Shown: piece by piece, positions 43,226-52,491 of the stretch
Numbering within the stretch: the first letter of the stretch is position 1
How the letters are laid out: each line of letters opens with the position of its first letter
NCBI GenBank assembly: GCA_034666985.1
Contig: JAXDKS010000059.1
Location: forward strand, 18,962 to 82,961
Origin: DATARR01 sp034666985
Lineage (GTDB): Bacteria > Acidobacteriota > Thermoanaerobaculia > Multivoradales > UBA5704
Length of the DNA: 64,000 bases
Direction: 5' to 3'
Notes under the pieces: model-generated
Told to the model about the DNA's origin: nothing
The model's database searches: none
The model's input: the letters and a program-made list of their open reading frames with translations, nothing else
Position numbers and translations under genes: made by a program

Positions 43226-43771
43226 GTGCAAGCGAACGGTCCGACGGCTCAACGGCTCCAGGAAGTCCTGACTCTGCTGCGCAATCACGTGGAGCAGCAC
43301 TACCGGATTCCCGTCCTGTTCATCGACGTCCCCGATCCTTTCGTCGGCGATCTGGATGGCGAAGAGATCTGGATCGACAATCTGCAGACTCTGGAGATCA
43401 TGCTCTTCAATCTCATTCATCTCTTCGGGCACACGGTCCAGTGGAATCTCCTGGGGCAGGCGTCGGAGATCGGCAACAAGGCGCCCGGGGAGTACACCGA
43501 GGCCGACCTCAGCGAAGTGGCCCGGTATGAACGGGACGCGTCCTGCTATGGCCTGGAGCTTCTCCACGACCTCGGCATCCACGACCTCGACGCCTGGCTC
43601 ACGAGCTTCTCCGCGAGCGACGTGGCCTATCTCATCCACTACTACAAGACGGGACAGAAGGTGCATCCCCAGGAGATGGAGAGCAGCGGCGAGGGCCTGC
43701 TCGCGCCGCTGCGCATTCCGGCGTTCAGCCCCAAGAGGCTCAAGCTGCGCTCGACGGGCGTCGTGATCTAG
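43226..43771 (+). CDS. Hypothetical protein with His-x3-His motif
   Basis: A 181-residue soluble protein with no signal peptide. The segment LFNLIHLFGHTVQWN resembles a zincin helix but has Leu-Phe-Gly between the histidines, so the catalytic Glu of HExxH is missing. Glu-rich sequence follows (YTEADLSEVARYERDASCYGLELL). It could be a degenerate ImmA/IrrE-like domain or an unrelated metal-binding fold. The GTG start (43226-43228) has a good ribosome site. It converges on the next gene with a 4-nt overlap. Confidence 0.72.
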   Translation: MQANGPTAQRLQEVLTLLRNHVEQHYRIPVLFIDVPDPFVGDLDGEEIWIDNLQTLEIMLFNLIHLFGHTVQWNLLGQASEIGNKAPGEYTEADLSEVARYERDASCYGLELLHDLGIHDLDAWLTSFSASDVAYLIHYYKTGQKVHPQEMESSGEGLLAPLRIPAFSPKRLKLRSTGVVI

Positions 43772-45726
43772 GCTCCAGGCCGCGGAGCCGCCGCGGCACC
43801 GCGCTGCAGGAGCTGGTCGACGTCGAGCTGCAGATCCGGGAAGATCGCCAGGCATCGATCGACCGTCTGGAGGGTCGCCTCGCGGTCGCCCTGCACGGCC
43901 TGTGCGACCGCGAGATCCTGGCAGGCGGGCCAGAGACGCGGATTCACCGCCAGGGCGTGCTCGAGGTCGACCTCGGCCTCGGCGAGGCGCTGCTGGTCGA
44001 GCTCCTGGCGGCCGAGCGCCCACCAGTGATAGCCGGAATCGGGTGTCGGGCGCAGTTGGGCAGGCAGCGTCACGTCGCTGCGTACGAGCAGCACGGAGAC
44101 CCCGTCGCGGTAGACCGGCCGCCAGCGTCCCGAGCTCTCGAGTTGCTGCACCAGCCCGCGGAAGGCCGGCGAGCTCATGGGCCAGAGCACCATCTGCGCG
44201 CCCGAACGGTCGACGATCGACGCGGCGTCCCAGGCGAGATTGACCACGTGCTCGTGCTCGCGCATCGTGTCGTCGGCGAAGACCGTCTCCGATCGCGGGT
44301 CGAAGTGGGTCCTCAGCCGGCCGGCGGTGCGCCAATGGATGTAGCCGCCCCACAAGTAGTAGACGAACACGTTGCCCTGCAGGCCGTTGGCCTCGATGAA
44401 ATTGACACTGTCGACCGGCATCCGGGAGGCCCAGCTCAGAGGGTCGAAGGCGTTGGGACCGAGGGGGTAGGGGGCGAGCTTCCAGCCGGCGACAGCGAGC
44501 AGGACGAGGGGGATCGCCAGCCTGAGCAGCGGCTGACGCCGGGCAGTCGTCCTGCGGGCAGGCGTGCTGCGCGAGGCCAGCTTCGGGGCGATCACCAGCC
44601 AGGCCTGCGCGACGACCAGCGTCTGCGCGAGGCCGAAGAAAGCCACGAAGCGGCGGCTCTGCAGAGACATCGCCAGGGTCAGCAGGCCAAGCCCGAGGGC
44701 CGTCAGGTTGCGCCGCCGCTGCCGCGGCAGATTGCCCACGAGCATGATGAGGGCGGCCACGGCAAAGAGGCCGATCGCCCACGGATAGAGCGGCGCTTGC
44801 AGGCCCCCCGGCTGGAACGGCGGCAGCCACTCCGAGAGCAGCGTCCGCGTCGCCGACCGGCCGGCGAAGGCGAGCCGGAAGGGGTAGGTGAATGCCCGCC
44901 AGCCATAAGGGTTGACCATCGCGGCGAGGCAGCTCGCGAGCCACAACGCGGCGGCGTAGGGCACGCGCCGGCGCCACGACTCCTCTTCGGCGGCGGTCGT
45001 CTCGCTGGTCTCCCGTCCGCCCTTCTCGCCGAAGAGCGCCCAGCAGCCGAGCGTCACGAACGCCGCCATCAGCCCCAGCATGGCACCGCCGTGCAGGTTG
45101 ATCCACACCAGGAACAGCAGCGGCAGGGCCGGCGTTGGCCGTTCGCGCCAGGCGGTCAGGATGATCAGCAGCACGAAGCCGAGCACCGACCACAAGTGGG
45201 GCCGGACCTCGTAGAACGGCGTTCCCAACGCCAGCGCCAGCAGGGCCAGCAGATAGGCCAGGACGTAGCTGCCGGTGATGCGGTGGAGGAGACGGAAGAG
45301 GAGGAGGTAGGAGATCCCCACCACCAGCCACTGCCAGACGACCAGCGCATCGATCCCGAAGGCCTTCGCCCATAAGTAGAAGAAGACGTCGGAGAGCCAC
45401 TCATGATTCTGCCAGAGGCGCCCCGCGGCGGTGAACGACCAACTGTCGGTGGCGGGCAGAGCCTTCTGCTGCCAGATCAGGCGGCCGGCAGCAAGGTGGA
45501 ACCAGATGTCGCTGTTGAGGTTGACCTTGAGCTGGAGCAGCCAAGCCGAAGCCAGGGTTGCCAGATACCAGAGCCAGGGGACTGCACGGTCCACGATCGC
45601 CGTCGTCGCCGTCAGCTTCGAAGGCGGAGCATTCTCGGCAGGCCGGCGGCCGGCCGGGCTCTTGGGGGAGGGCTGTCGGCGGCCCTTATCCCGGGAAGTA
45701 CCGCGGGAGTTGCTCGTTCTATCCAC
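43768..45726 (-). CDS. Polytopic membrane protein, GT-C-like, with C-terminal TPR
   Basis: A 652-residue protein. After a basic N-terminus come about ten membrane segments beginning LWYLATLASAWLLQLKVNLNSDIWFHLAAGRLIW. The Asp-bearing first loop (LNSDIWFHLAAGRLI) and the NHEWLSDVFFYLWAK loop resemble lipid-linked glycosyltransferases of the GT-C fold. A C-terminal soluble part has a TPR-like segment (YHWWALGRQELDQQRLAEAEVDLEHALAVNPRL). It probably handles polyprenyl-linked sugars, but no specific family is recognised. The start is GTG. Confidence 0.75.
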   Translation of the reverse strand: MDRTSNSRGTSRDKGRRQPSPKSPAGRRPAENAPPSKLTATTAIVDRAVPWLWYLATLASAWLLQLKVNLNSDIWFHLAAGRLIWQQKALPATDSWSFTAAGRLWQNHEWLSDVFFYLWAKAFGIDALVVWQWLVVGISYLLLFRLLHRITGSYVLAYLLALLALALGTPFYEVRPHLWSVLGFVLLIILTAWRERPTPALPLLFLVWINLHGGAMLGLMAAFVTLGCWALFGEKGGRETSETTAAEEESWRRRVPYAAALWLASCLAAMVNPYGWRAFTYPFRLAFAGRSATRTLLSEWLPPFQPGGLQAPLYPWAIGLFAVAALIMLVGNLPRQRRRNLTALGLGLLTLAMSLQSRRFVAFFGLAQTLVVAQAWLVIAPKLASRSTPARRTTARRQPLLRLAIPLVLLAVAGWKLAPYPLGPNAFDPLSWASRMPVDSVNFIEANGLQGNVFVYYLWGGYIHWRTAGRLRTHFDPRSETVFADDTMREHEHVVNLAWDAASIVDRSGAQMVLWPMSSPAFRGLVQQLESSGRWRPVYRDGVSVLLVRSDVTLPAQLRPTPDSGYHWWALGRQELDQQRLAEAEVDLEHALAVNPRLWPACQDLAVAQAVQGDREATLQTVDRCLAIFPDLQLDVDQLLQRGAAAAPRPGA

Positions 45727-45841
45727 ACCTCAGCATAACCCAGCGGCGAGCGAGGCCACGCCCAAACGGTCGACCCCTCTGGCCCGTATACGGCACAATA
45801 CGGATCATTGCCAGGGGCTTGCGCTCCAGAGGAGAACCGCC

Positions 45842-47797
45842 ATGCCGCCGCACCGGACCCCAATCATCTGCCTGCTCCTCCTGGCCTTGTCGGTGCCCCT
45901 GGCCGCCGTGACTGGTTCAGTACCGGGCTCGTGGAGCGCTCTCGGTCCCGACGGCGGCTCGATCCTCGAGCTGGTCTTCCAGCCCGGCAATCCCCAGGTC
46001 CTGTATGCGGGCAGTTGGGGCGAGGCCTACAAGAGCGTGAACGGAGGCGCCACCTGGAGCCGGATCAGCCGCGGCCTCCAGCTCCTGTCTCCCGTGTCCA
46101 GCCTCGCCGTCGACCCCATCCATCCGAGCACGGTCTACGCCGGCCAGGAGACGGGGCTCTACAAAAGCCTGGACGGCGGCTCGACCTGGAGGCGGACCGC
46201 TCTGGGCTTCGCCGTGCTCCGGGTCGCCGTGCACCCGCGCTTCCCGCAGACGGTGTACGCGGCGACCGATCGAGGGCTCTATCAGACGGCGAACGGCGGG
46301 ACCCGGTGGAAGCGCCTCACCCGGGGGTTGTTGCCGCTCCCCCATTCCGCCCAGGGGGTCTTCATCGATCCGGCGTCTCCCAACCGGCTCTTCGTCTCAG
46401 TCCAGGACAACCTCGCTGCGCACGGCGGCCTGTACAAGAGTGTCGACGGAGGATTTTCCTGGCAACCGGTCCATAGCGGCGTGATGGAGAACCAGGTCGT
46501 CCGATCGCTGGCGATCGACCGGCGCCCGCCCGCGACCCTCTTCGCCGGCACTCCGACCGGCGTCTACAAGAGCACCGACGACGGCAGGACGTGGAGGCGG
46601 TCCGGCGATCCGAGCCTCGGCTCCATCCTGAGCCTCACGCTGAACCCCGTCGACAAGAACGTCCTCTACGCCGGCGGCGATGCGGGCCTGTTCCGCAGCC
46701 TCGATCGCGGCGAGACCTGGGTCCGGCTCGCTCACAACCTTCCCGACGGGGGCTCCGTCACCGCCGTCCTCCTCTCCCCCTCCTCGCCCCAGATCCTCTA
46801 CGTGGGAGTGAAGGGTTTCAGGAATCAGACCGGCGTGTTCCGGAGCGGCGACGGCGGGAGCTCCTGGACGCTCAGCAGCCGAGGCATCTCCGGCTACACC
46901 GTCCCCTCAGTCGCGGTGGACGCGCAGAACCCTGACGTCCTCTGGGTGATCGCCAACAACCTTCCCTACAAGAGCGTGGACCGCGGACGGTCCTGGGCCC
47001 TGATCGACCCCGGCCCTCCACCCCTCGGCGCTCCCTACCTCGTCGGGGTCGCCGTCAGTCCGGCCGATCCCCAGACCGTCTACCTGCACCGCTTCGACGG
47101 GACCATCCTCCGCAGCCGTGACGGCGGGCAGACCTGGGTGACGGCCGGCAATCCCGGCATCACCACCACGGTGCTGAAAGTCGATCCGCAGAATCCTGAC
47201 ACGTTGTGGCTCGCCGGCCAAGGCATCGCCAAGAGCACCGACGGCGGGGACACCTGGACCCTGCTGGTCAGGGACGGCTTCTATCCGGTGCTCGCGATCG
47301 CACCTTCGTCGCCCTCCACCGTCTACGTGTTCGGCGACCTTCTCGGCCAGCCGCGGTTCCTGCGCACGAACGACGGGGGCGCCACGGGCACCACCATCCT
47401 GGAAAACCTTCCCGCACGCCCTTCGACTCTCGCGATCGATCCCCTGCTGCCGCAGACCCTCTATACCTTCTCCACCCTGGGGGAGCTCTACAAGAGCGTC
47501 GACGGCGGGACCACCTGGACGCTGGTCAGCAACGTTTTCCGCAAGAAGACGGTCCCGTCGCTGATCGCCGCCTCGTCCGGCGTCCTCTACGCGGGAGTGG
47601 CCTGGGACGACGTCTACGAAAGCGTGGATGGAGGCCTGAGCTGGTCACCCCTGGGGGACGATTCCCGGCCGTCTTATTTCGCCGCTCTCGCCGAGGATCC
47701 GAAGGACCCCTGCCGTGTCTACGCCGGGACCGGGGGCGGGATCTACGACCGCGGGCTCCTGGCGTTCACGAAGACCGGGACGCCTGCCTGTCCGTAG
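45842..47797 (+). CDS. Secreted beta-propeller protein (BNR/YCF48/VPS10-like repeats)
   Basis: A 651-residue exported protein with signal peptide IICLLLLALSVPLAAVTG. It contains about ten repeats pairing a YKSVDGGxTW turn with a VLYAG strand (YKSVNGGATWSRI, YKSLDGGSTWRRT, FRSLDRGETWVRL, YKSVDGGTTWTLV). These are Asp-box repeats of six- to ten-bladed propellers in sialidase-like and photosynthesis-factor-like proteins. No catalytic residues can be assigned. It is likely an extracellular binding protein. CAGAGGAGAAC precedes the ATG, and a palindrome CCGTAT-acggcaca-ATACGG (45785-45804) lies upstream. Confidence 0.88.
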   Translation: MPPHRTPIICLLLLALSVPLAAVTGSVPGSWSALGPDGGSILELVFQPGNPQVLYAGSWGEAYKSVNGGATWSRISRGLQLLSPVSSLAVDPIHPSTVYAGQETGLYKSLDGGSTWRRTALGFAVLRVAVHPRFPQTVYAATDRGLYQTANGGTRWKRLTRGLLPLPHSAQGVFIDPASPNRLFVSVQDNLAAHGGLYKSVDGGFSWQPVHSGVMENQVVRSLAIDRRPPATLFAGTPTGVYKSTDDGRTWRRSGDPSLGSILSLTLNPVDKNVLYAGGDAGLFRSLDRGETWVRLAHNLPDGGSVTAVLLSPSSPQILYVGVKGFRNQTGVFRSGDGGSSWTLSSRGISGYTVPSVAVDAQNPDVLWVIANNLPYKSVDRGRSWALIDPGPPPLGAPYLVGVAVSPADPQTVYLHRFDGTILRSRDGGQTWVTAGNPGITTTVLKVDPQNPDTLWLAGQGIAKSTDGGDTWTLLVRDGFYPVLAIAPSSPSTVYVFGDLLGQPRFLRTNDGGATGTTILENLPARPSTLAIDPLLPQTLYTFSTLGELYKSVDGGTTWTLVSNVFRKKTVPSLIAASSGVLYAGVAWDDVYESVDGGLSWSPLGDDSRPSYFAALAEDPKDPCRVYAGTGGGIYDRGLLAFTKTGTPACP

Positions 47798-47798
47798 A

Positions 47799-48287
47799 TC
47801 AGTCGGCCGCCCGGCTTGCGAAGTACGCGGCCGGCACTCCGATCAGGAGCGCGTGGCCGATGATGCCGTTGAGGAAAACGGGCAGCGAAGGCGGCCAGTG
47901 GGACGTTGCCCTCGACAGGGGGACGACGACGAGGCTCATGATGAAATACACCGCCACGCCATACAGGAGCCCCCAGAGCACGGGCCGTCGCGTCAGGAAC
48001 CTCAGCTTTCGGCTGACGAGGTAGTACACGCAGACGATGCCGAAGGCGATGAAAAAGTGAAGGAACACGCCGAGCGCCGCGGTCGGCAGCCCGCCTTCGA
48101 ATGAAGTCTTCCCCAGCAGGCCGCTCGCGACCGACTGCCAGACCCGCAGGACGCCCACTTTCAGGAAGATTCCGAAAAAGATCGTGGCGTCGAGGAAGTC
48201 GAGCACTCCCACGGCGAGAGTGCCATAGAGGATCGCTCGCGCCGGGCTCAAGGGCTCGCCTGCGGACGGGATCGTTTGGGTTGTCAT
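47799..48287 (-). CDS. Four-helix membrane protein, unknown function
   Basis: A 162-residue protein with hydrophobic segments ILYGTLAVGVLDFLDATIFFGIFL, TAALGVFLHFFIAFGIVCVYYLV, PVLWGLLYGVAVYFIMSLVVV and FLNGIIGHALLIGVPAAYFA. Similar small membrane proteins occur in many environmental genomes without assigned function. TAGCCT lies 8 nt before its ATG (48285-48287), another candidate leaderless start. It diverges from the ECF sigma gene. Confidence 0.75.
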   Translation of the reverse strand: MTTQTIPSAGEPLSPARAILYGTLAVGVLDFLDATIFFGIFLKVGVLRVWQSVASGLLGKTSFEGGLPTAALGVFLHFFIAFGIVCVYYLVSRKLRFLTRRPVLWGLLYGVAVYFIMSLVVVPLSRATSHWPPSLPVFLNGIIGHALLIGVPAAYFASRAAD

Positions 48288-48433
48288 GGACCCCGAGGCT
48301 AGCACATAGGAGGAACGCCTGGAGGACATCCTCCTCCTCCGAGACGTCTGGCAAGATGTCATATGATTTCGCTCTCCATCCCACTCAATCCATGACCGGC
48401 GCTCGCATTGAGCTCGCAGGAGCCGGAAACCCG

Positions 48434-48949
48434 ATGACCGGCGAACCCGTTGAACGACGCCTCGAGGAGCTCCACCCGGCCAGCGCCGGCTGGGCCCTCA
48501 GTTGCTGCCGGTGGGATCGGGAGGAAGCCGAGGAGGTGTTGCAGATGACCTATCTCAAGATCCTGGATGGTCGCGCCCGCTTCGACGAGAGGTCGAGCTT
48601 CAAGACCTGGCTCTTCGGCGTCATCCGCCGGACGGCGGCCGAGCGGCGGCGCGGCCGGTGGCTGCGGTCCCTGGCCGGACTGCGCTGGCGGGACGGGCAT
48701 CCGAGCCCGCGGCCCATCCTCACGCCCGAGTCGCTCTTCAGCGCCTCCGAGACGAGCCGCTCCCTGCGCGCGGCGCTGCTAACCCTGCCGGCCCGCCAGC
48801 GCGAAGTGCTCCATCTCGTCTTCTATCAGGATATGACGGTCGAAGAGGCGGCGCGCGTCCTCGGCATCTCGCTGGGCAGCGCCCGCACGCACTACCACCG
48901 CGGCAAGGCCAGCCTCCACGAGCGGCTCGGCCGCGAGGTCAAGCCATGA
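48434..48949 (+). CDS. ECF-family RNA polymerase sigma factor
   Basis: A 171-residue sigma-70 family protein lacking regions 1 and 3. Region 2 contains WDREEAEEVLQMTYLKILDGRARFDERSSFKTWLFGVIRR; region 4 contains LPARQREVLHLVFYQDMTVEEAARVLGISLGSARTHYHRGK with its helix-turn-helix. The ATG at 48434 has AGGAG 11 nt upstream; in-frame ATGs at 48392 and 48356 would add 14 or 26 residues. Its stop overlaps the following gene (ATGA), the usual sigma/anti-sigma coupling. Confidence 0.9.
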   Translation: MTGEPVERRLEELHPASAGWALSCCRWDREEAEEVLQMTYLKILDGRARFDERSSFKTWLFGVIRRTAAERRRGRWLRSLAGLRWRDGHPSPRPILTPESLFSASETSRSLRAALLTLPARQREVLHLVFYQDMTVEEAARVLGISLGSARTHYHRGKASLHERLGREVKP

Positions 48950-49350
48950 GCCGCACCCATGAAGACAATGAAGAGCGGACCGATCGCGAGTTGGCGGCGG
49001 CCTTCTCGGCGCTGCGCCGGGAAGAGCAGGAGCAGTGCCCGCCCTTCGCCGCGATGGTCCGGCGCGGCCGGGCGCGTTCCCGGCCGAGCGGATCGCCAAT
49101 CCGTCCCCGCCTGCTGTGGGCCGCGGCAGGGATCGTCCTCGCCGTGCTCGCCCTCTGGCTCGGCCTGCGGATGCCGGAGCCGCGGATTCCCGCCGGGGGA
49201 TCGCCGTCGCTCGCCGAGTGGCGCTCCCCCACCGACTTCCTGCTCGAAACCTCCGGACGGGAGATCCTCGCCGATCCGGCGCGTCTCGACCGCAGCCTGC
49301 TCGATCTGAAGCCCACCCCTCCACCCCAGGAAAGGAGATCCCCGTCATGA
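48946..49350 (+). CDS. Putative membrane anti-sigma factor
   Basis: A 134-residue protein with an N-terminal charged cytoplasmic part (DRELAAAFSALRREEQEQCPPF), one membrane segment (LLWAAAGIVLAVLALWLGL, about 56-74) and a short outer domain. There is no zinc-finger HxxxCxxC, so it is not a ZAS-type factor. Its role is inferred from topology and from overlap on both sides: with the sigma gene upstream and the Spy-like gene downstream. Confidence 0.75.
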   Translation: MSRTHEDNEERTDRELAAAFSALRREEQEQCPPFAAMVRRGRARSRPSGSPIRPRLLWAAAGIVLAVLALWLGLRMPEPRIPAGGSPSLAEWRSPTDFLLETSGREILADPARLDRSLLDLKPTPPPQERRSPS

Positions 49351-49772
49351 AACTGAAAGTCCTCGTCCTCCTGCTCGCCTCGCTCGCCGCCACCGCCGCA
49401 TGGGCCGAGCCCGGGGCCCCGGGCGACGATCCGATCGGCAAATATCTCTTCCCGCCCGAGCTCGTGATGCAGCATAGCCAGGACCTGGGTCTCGACGAAC
49501 GGCAGCGCACCGCGGTCAAGGAAAACGTGCAGAAGGCGCAGTCGAAGTTCCTCGACCTGCAATGGCAGTTGCAGGAGGAGTCCCAGAAGATGGTCCGCCT
49601 GCTTCAGGCCCGTCCGGTGGATGAGGCGGCGGTGCTGGCGGAGGCCGACAAGCTCCTCGCCCTGGAGCGGGACATCAAGCACACCCAGCTCTCGCTCCTC
49701 GTCCGCCTCAAGAACCTGCTCAGCGAGTCGCAGCAGGCCAAGCTCATGGCGCTGCGGAGCCGGCAGGATTGA
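49347..49772 (+). CDS. Periplasmic Spy/CpxP-like protein
   Basis: A 141-residue exported protein (signal peptide LVLLLASLAATAAWA) that is almost entirely helical afterwards, with LGLDERQRTAVKENVQKAQSKFLDLQWQLQEE and a C-terminal LLSESQQAKL. This is the LTxxQ-type pattern of Spy/CpxP/heavy-metal-sensor proteins (here GLDERQR and SESQQAK). Members act as periplasmic chaperones or as metal/stress sensors gating an ECF pathway. It overlaps the anti-sigma gene by 4 nt, so sigma, anti-sigma and sensor form one unit. Confidence 0.82.
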   Translation: MKLKVLVLLLASLAATAAWAEPGAPGDDPIGKYLFPPELVMQHSQDLGLDERQRTAVKENVQKAQSKFLDLQWQLQEESQKMVRLLQARPVDEAAVLAEADKLLALERDIKHTQLSLLVRLKNLLSESQQAKLMALRSRQD

Positions 49773-49822
49773 GCCCTGGCCCTGGATCGCGGTAATCGGA
49801 GCGTTAGGCCATTGCCGGCGGC

Positions 49823-50833
49823 CTATTTCCCAACGTCCTTGGCCTGCGCGTCCTGATCCTGGTAATGGAAGGTCTTCGCAACCTTTGAGAACGGCTGGCC
49901 GTTCACTTCGACGTAAGGATAGATGAAGTAGTTCAGGGGATCGCCGGACTGTTTGGGATTGAGGACGAGGTCCCGGCCGAGCGTGAACTGGACGCGGTTC
50001 TCGTCGTGAGCGCCGAAGAAGTAATCCCGCTTCTCCGGATGCTTGCGCGCCTCGGAAGCGTCGACCGGCACCCAGCCATAGCCGTCCAGGTAGAACTCCG
50101 CCCAGCAGTGATAGCCACCGATCTCTCCCTGGCCGCGATCCGGCGGGACGGGGAAGCCGATCGCGAACTTGGCGGGGATCCCCACCGCGCGGTTGAGACC
50201 GATGAAGAGGGCGTGGAAGTCGGTGCAGTTGCCCCGCTTCGCGTCACAGGCCCAGTAGATGTCGCCGTTGCCCCAGCCGGCGCCGCTCTTGTCGTAGGCC
50301 ATGGTGTCGACCACGTAGTCATAGATGGCCCGGGCCTTGGCGAGGTCGCCCTTCTTGCCGTGCGTCACCTCGCGGGCGATGCCGCGGATGCGATCGTCGA
50401 CCGGCACCAGCCGGTCCGGCTTCAGCCACATCGCGACGGACGCCGGCCGCCGCCCCTTCGTGCCCGTCCGCAAGGAGGCGAATGCGTTGTGGAGATACTC
50501 CTGCCGCCGTACATGGACTTTCATGTTGACGTCGAATTCACGCACCTTGGGGTCGGTGGCTGAAAGGTGCAGGATCGAGTTGCCGTACTTGGCTTCCTTG
50601 AGAACCTCGTGCGGGAACGGCGCGGAGACCTCCGTGACCGTCACCTCCTGGTTCTCGTCGCTCGTCGGGTAGGGCAGCCAGACGTCCACCCGCTGGGCGT
50701 CCTGCGGCAGCTCCGCAACATGCGCGCTGTAGGTGAAGTCGAAGTCCCGGGTCCGCGGGGCGTCGGCGAGGGCCGCGGCGAATGCCGCCGAGATCCCCAG
50801 AAGGGCGATGCAGAGCACGGGTCGCTTGAGCAT
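49823..50833 (-). CDS. Secreted transglutaminase-like protein
   Basis: A 336-residue exported protein with a cysteine-protease-fold transglutaminase core. Catalytic Cys203 is in RGNCTDFHALFIGLNRAVGIPA, His in GGYHCWAEFYL and Asp in WVPVDASEA. A beta-rich N-terminal domain precedes it. Family members include bacterial peptidases and amidases rather than true cross-linkers. The start at 50831-50833 follows GAGGAGAGG; the GTG six codons upstream is part of that ribosome site. Confidence 0.88.
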   Translation of the reverse strand: MLKRPVLCIALLGISAAFAAALADAPRTRDFDFTYSAHVAELPQDAQRVDVWLPYPTSDENQEVTVTEVSAPFPHEVLKEAKYGNSILHLSATDPKVREFDVNMKVHVRRQEYLHNAFASLRTGTKGRRPASVAMWLKPDRLVPVDDRIRGIAREVTHGKKGDLAKARAIYDYVVDTMAYDKSGAGWGNGDIYWACDAKRGNCTDFHALFIGLNRAVGIPAKFAIGFPVPPDRGQGEIGGYHCWAEFYLDGYGWVPVDASEARKHPEKRDYFFGAHDENRVQFTLGRDLVLNPKQSGDPLNYFIYPYVEVNGQPFSKVAKTFHYQDQDAQAKDVGK

Positions 50834-50910
50834 GATCCTCTCCTCAGACACTGAACGAGATTCTATCTCTGGCCGTCTGGCATGAGGTAATACTAAGATT
50901 CAGAAGGGAT

Positions 50911-52473
50911 CTATCCCCGGATCAGCCACGCCGCGCTGAGCGACGCCAGCAGCGCCAGCCCGGCCGCCACCAGCATCACCCGCCGGAAACCATCCACGAA
51001 GGCTTCGTCCACGGCGGCATGGACCCGGGCCCGCACGTCCGGAGGCGCGGAAGCCGGGGCTTCGAGGTTGGCGAGCCGCGTCCGCTCCGCGGTCAGGCCC
51101 TGTCGAATCTCGGGCGTCAGGTCGAGCTTCGCGAGGTGCCGGTCCAGGCCGCGGCTGAAGGTGCCCAGGAGGACGATCCCCAGCACGGCGATGGCCAGCA
51201 GGCCGGCGCAGCGGGAGACGGCGTTGTTGATTCCCGACGCCACTCCGGCATGGCTCTCCCCCACCGCTCCCATCACCGTCGTGGTCAGAGGCGCGACGCT
51301 GATCGCCATGCCCAGCCCCAGGACGAGGATGGCCGGAAAGAAAGTCGCCCAGTAGCTGCCGCCCACCCCGGGCCTGGCGAACAGGGCCAGGCCGCAGGCG
51401 GCCACGGCCGGACCGAGGATGAGCGGCCGGCGCGCGCCGTAGCGGTCCACCAGCCCGCCGGACCAGCGGGAGAGGGAAAACATGAGAAGAACGAAAGGCA
51501 GCAGCGCGCCGCCGGCCGCCGTGGCGCTGTAGCCCTGCACCTGGATGAGGTTGAACGGCAGGAAGAACAGCGTTCCGCCGAGGGCCGCGTAGAGCCAGAG
51601 CGTCAGCAGATTGGCGCCGGCGAACGTCCGCGAGCGGAACAGGGAGAGGGGCATCATGGGCTGCGCCGTCCGCGCCTCGACCGCGAGGAACCCGGCCAGC
51701 GAGACCGCGCCGATCCCCAGCGCTCCCAGCACCCCGGGGTGCGTCCAGCCCAGGCGCGACGACTCGATGAGGCCGTACGTTACCCCGCCAAGCCCCAGGG
51801 TGGCGAGCAGCGCCCCCGGCCAATCCAGCCGGCCGGACGCTTCGGGATCGCGGCTCTCCGGCACCCAACGAAGCGCAATCATCATCACAGCCGCGGCGAC
51901 CGGCAGATTGAGAGCGAAGACCCACCGCCACGACGCGTGATCGATCAGCCAGCCCCCTACCAGCGGTCCCACCGCCGCGGTGATGGAGCCGAAGCCGGAC
52001 CACGTGCCGATGGCCCGCCCGCGCCGTTTCTCGTCGAACGAGGCCGAGAGGAGGGCCAGGCTCCCCGGCACCAGAAGGGCTGCCGCGATTCCCTGGACGG
52101 CCCGCGCCGCGATGAGCTGACCCGTGCCCGGCGCGAGGCCGCACCACGCCGAAGCCAGGGCGAAGCCGGCGAAGCCGGTGAGGAACACCCGCCGCCGGCC
52201 GAAGTGATCGCCCAGCGAGCCGCCCACCAGCAGCAAGGCCGAGAGGAACAGGGCGTACGCCTCGACCACCCACTGCACCTGGACGACCGTGGCACCCAGG
52301 CTCTTCTGAAGGGCCGGCAGGGCCACGTTGACGGCCGTGCCGTCGATGAAGGCCATGCTGGAGCCGAGGATGGTGGCCGCCAGCACCCACCGCTCCGCCG
52401 CCCGGCCGCAAGGAACGGCGCTTCTCCCGGCGAGGACCACTCCCTCATCGCAAGGCCCTTTGGGGATCGTCAC
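50911..52473 (-). CDS. DHA2-family MFS drug/H+ antiporter
   Basis: A 520-residue transporter with 14 predicted membrane segments. Motif A is LGDHFGRRRVFLTG, and motif C-like sequence (GSLALLSASF; AVGPLVGGWLID) is also present, as in EmrB/QacA exporters. The first helix carries SSMAFIDGTAVNVALPALQ, a hallmark of the group. A periplasmic-side loop near the C-terminus (DRHLAKLDLTPEIRQGL) is family-typical. The start is GTG with TACAAT 7 nt upstream and no ribosome site. Confidence 0.92.
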   Translation of the reverse strand: MTIPKGPCDEGVVLAGRSAVPCGRAAERWVLAATILGSSMAFIDGTAVNVALPALQKSLGATVVQVQWVVEAYALFLSALLLVGGSLGDHFGRRRVFLTGFAGFALASAWCGLAPGTGQLIAARAVQGIAAALLVPGSLALLSASFDEKRRGRAIGTWSGFGSITAAVGPLVGGWLIDHASWRWVFALNLPVAAAVMMIALRWVPESRDPEASGRLDWPGALLATLGLGGVTYGLIESSRLGWTHPGVLGALGIGAVSLAGFLAVEARTAQPMMPLSLFRSRTFAGANLLTLWLYAALGGTLFFLPFNLIQVQGYSATAAGGALLPFVLLMFSLSRWSGGLVDRYGARRPLILGPAVAACGLALFARPGVGGSYWATFFPAILVLGLGMAISVAPLTTTVMGAVGESHAGVASGINNAVSRCAGLLAIAVLGIVLLGTFSRGLDRHLAKLDLTPEIRQGLTAERTRLANLEAPASAPPDVRARVHAAVDEAFVDGFRRVMLVAAGLALLASLSAAWLIRG

Positions 52474-52480
52474 AAGGAGG

Positions 52481-52486
52481 ATTGTA
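52481..52486 (-). promoter_or_regulatory. -10-like TACAAT box before the MFS gene
   Basis: TACAAT, then CCTCCTT, then GTG. The 7-nt gap holds the complement of a ribosome site rather than one, supporting leaderless initiation. It has the same spacing as at der. Confidence 0.45.
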
Positions 52487-52491
52487 CCGGT

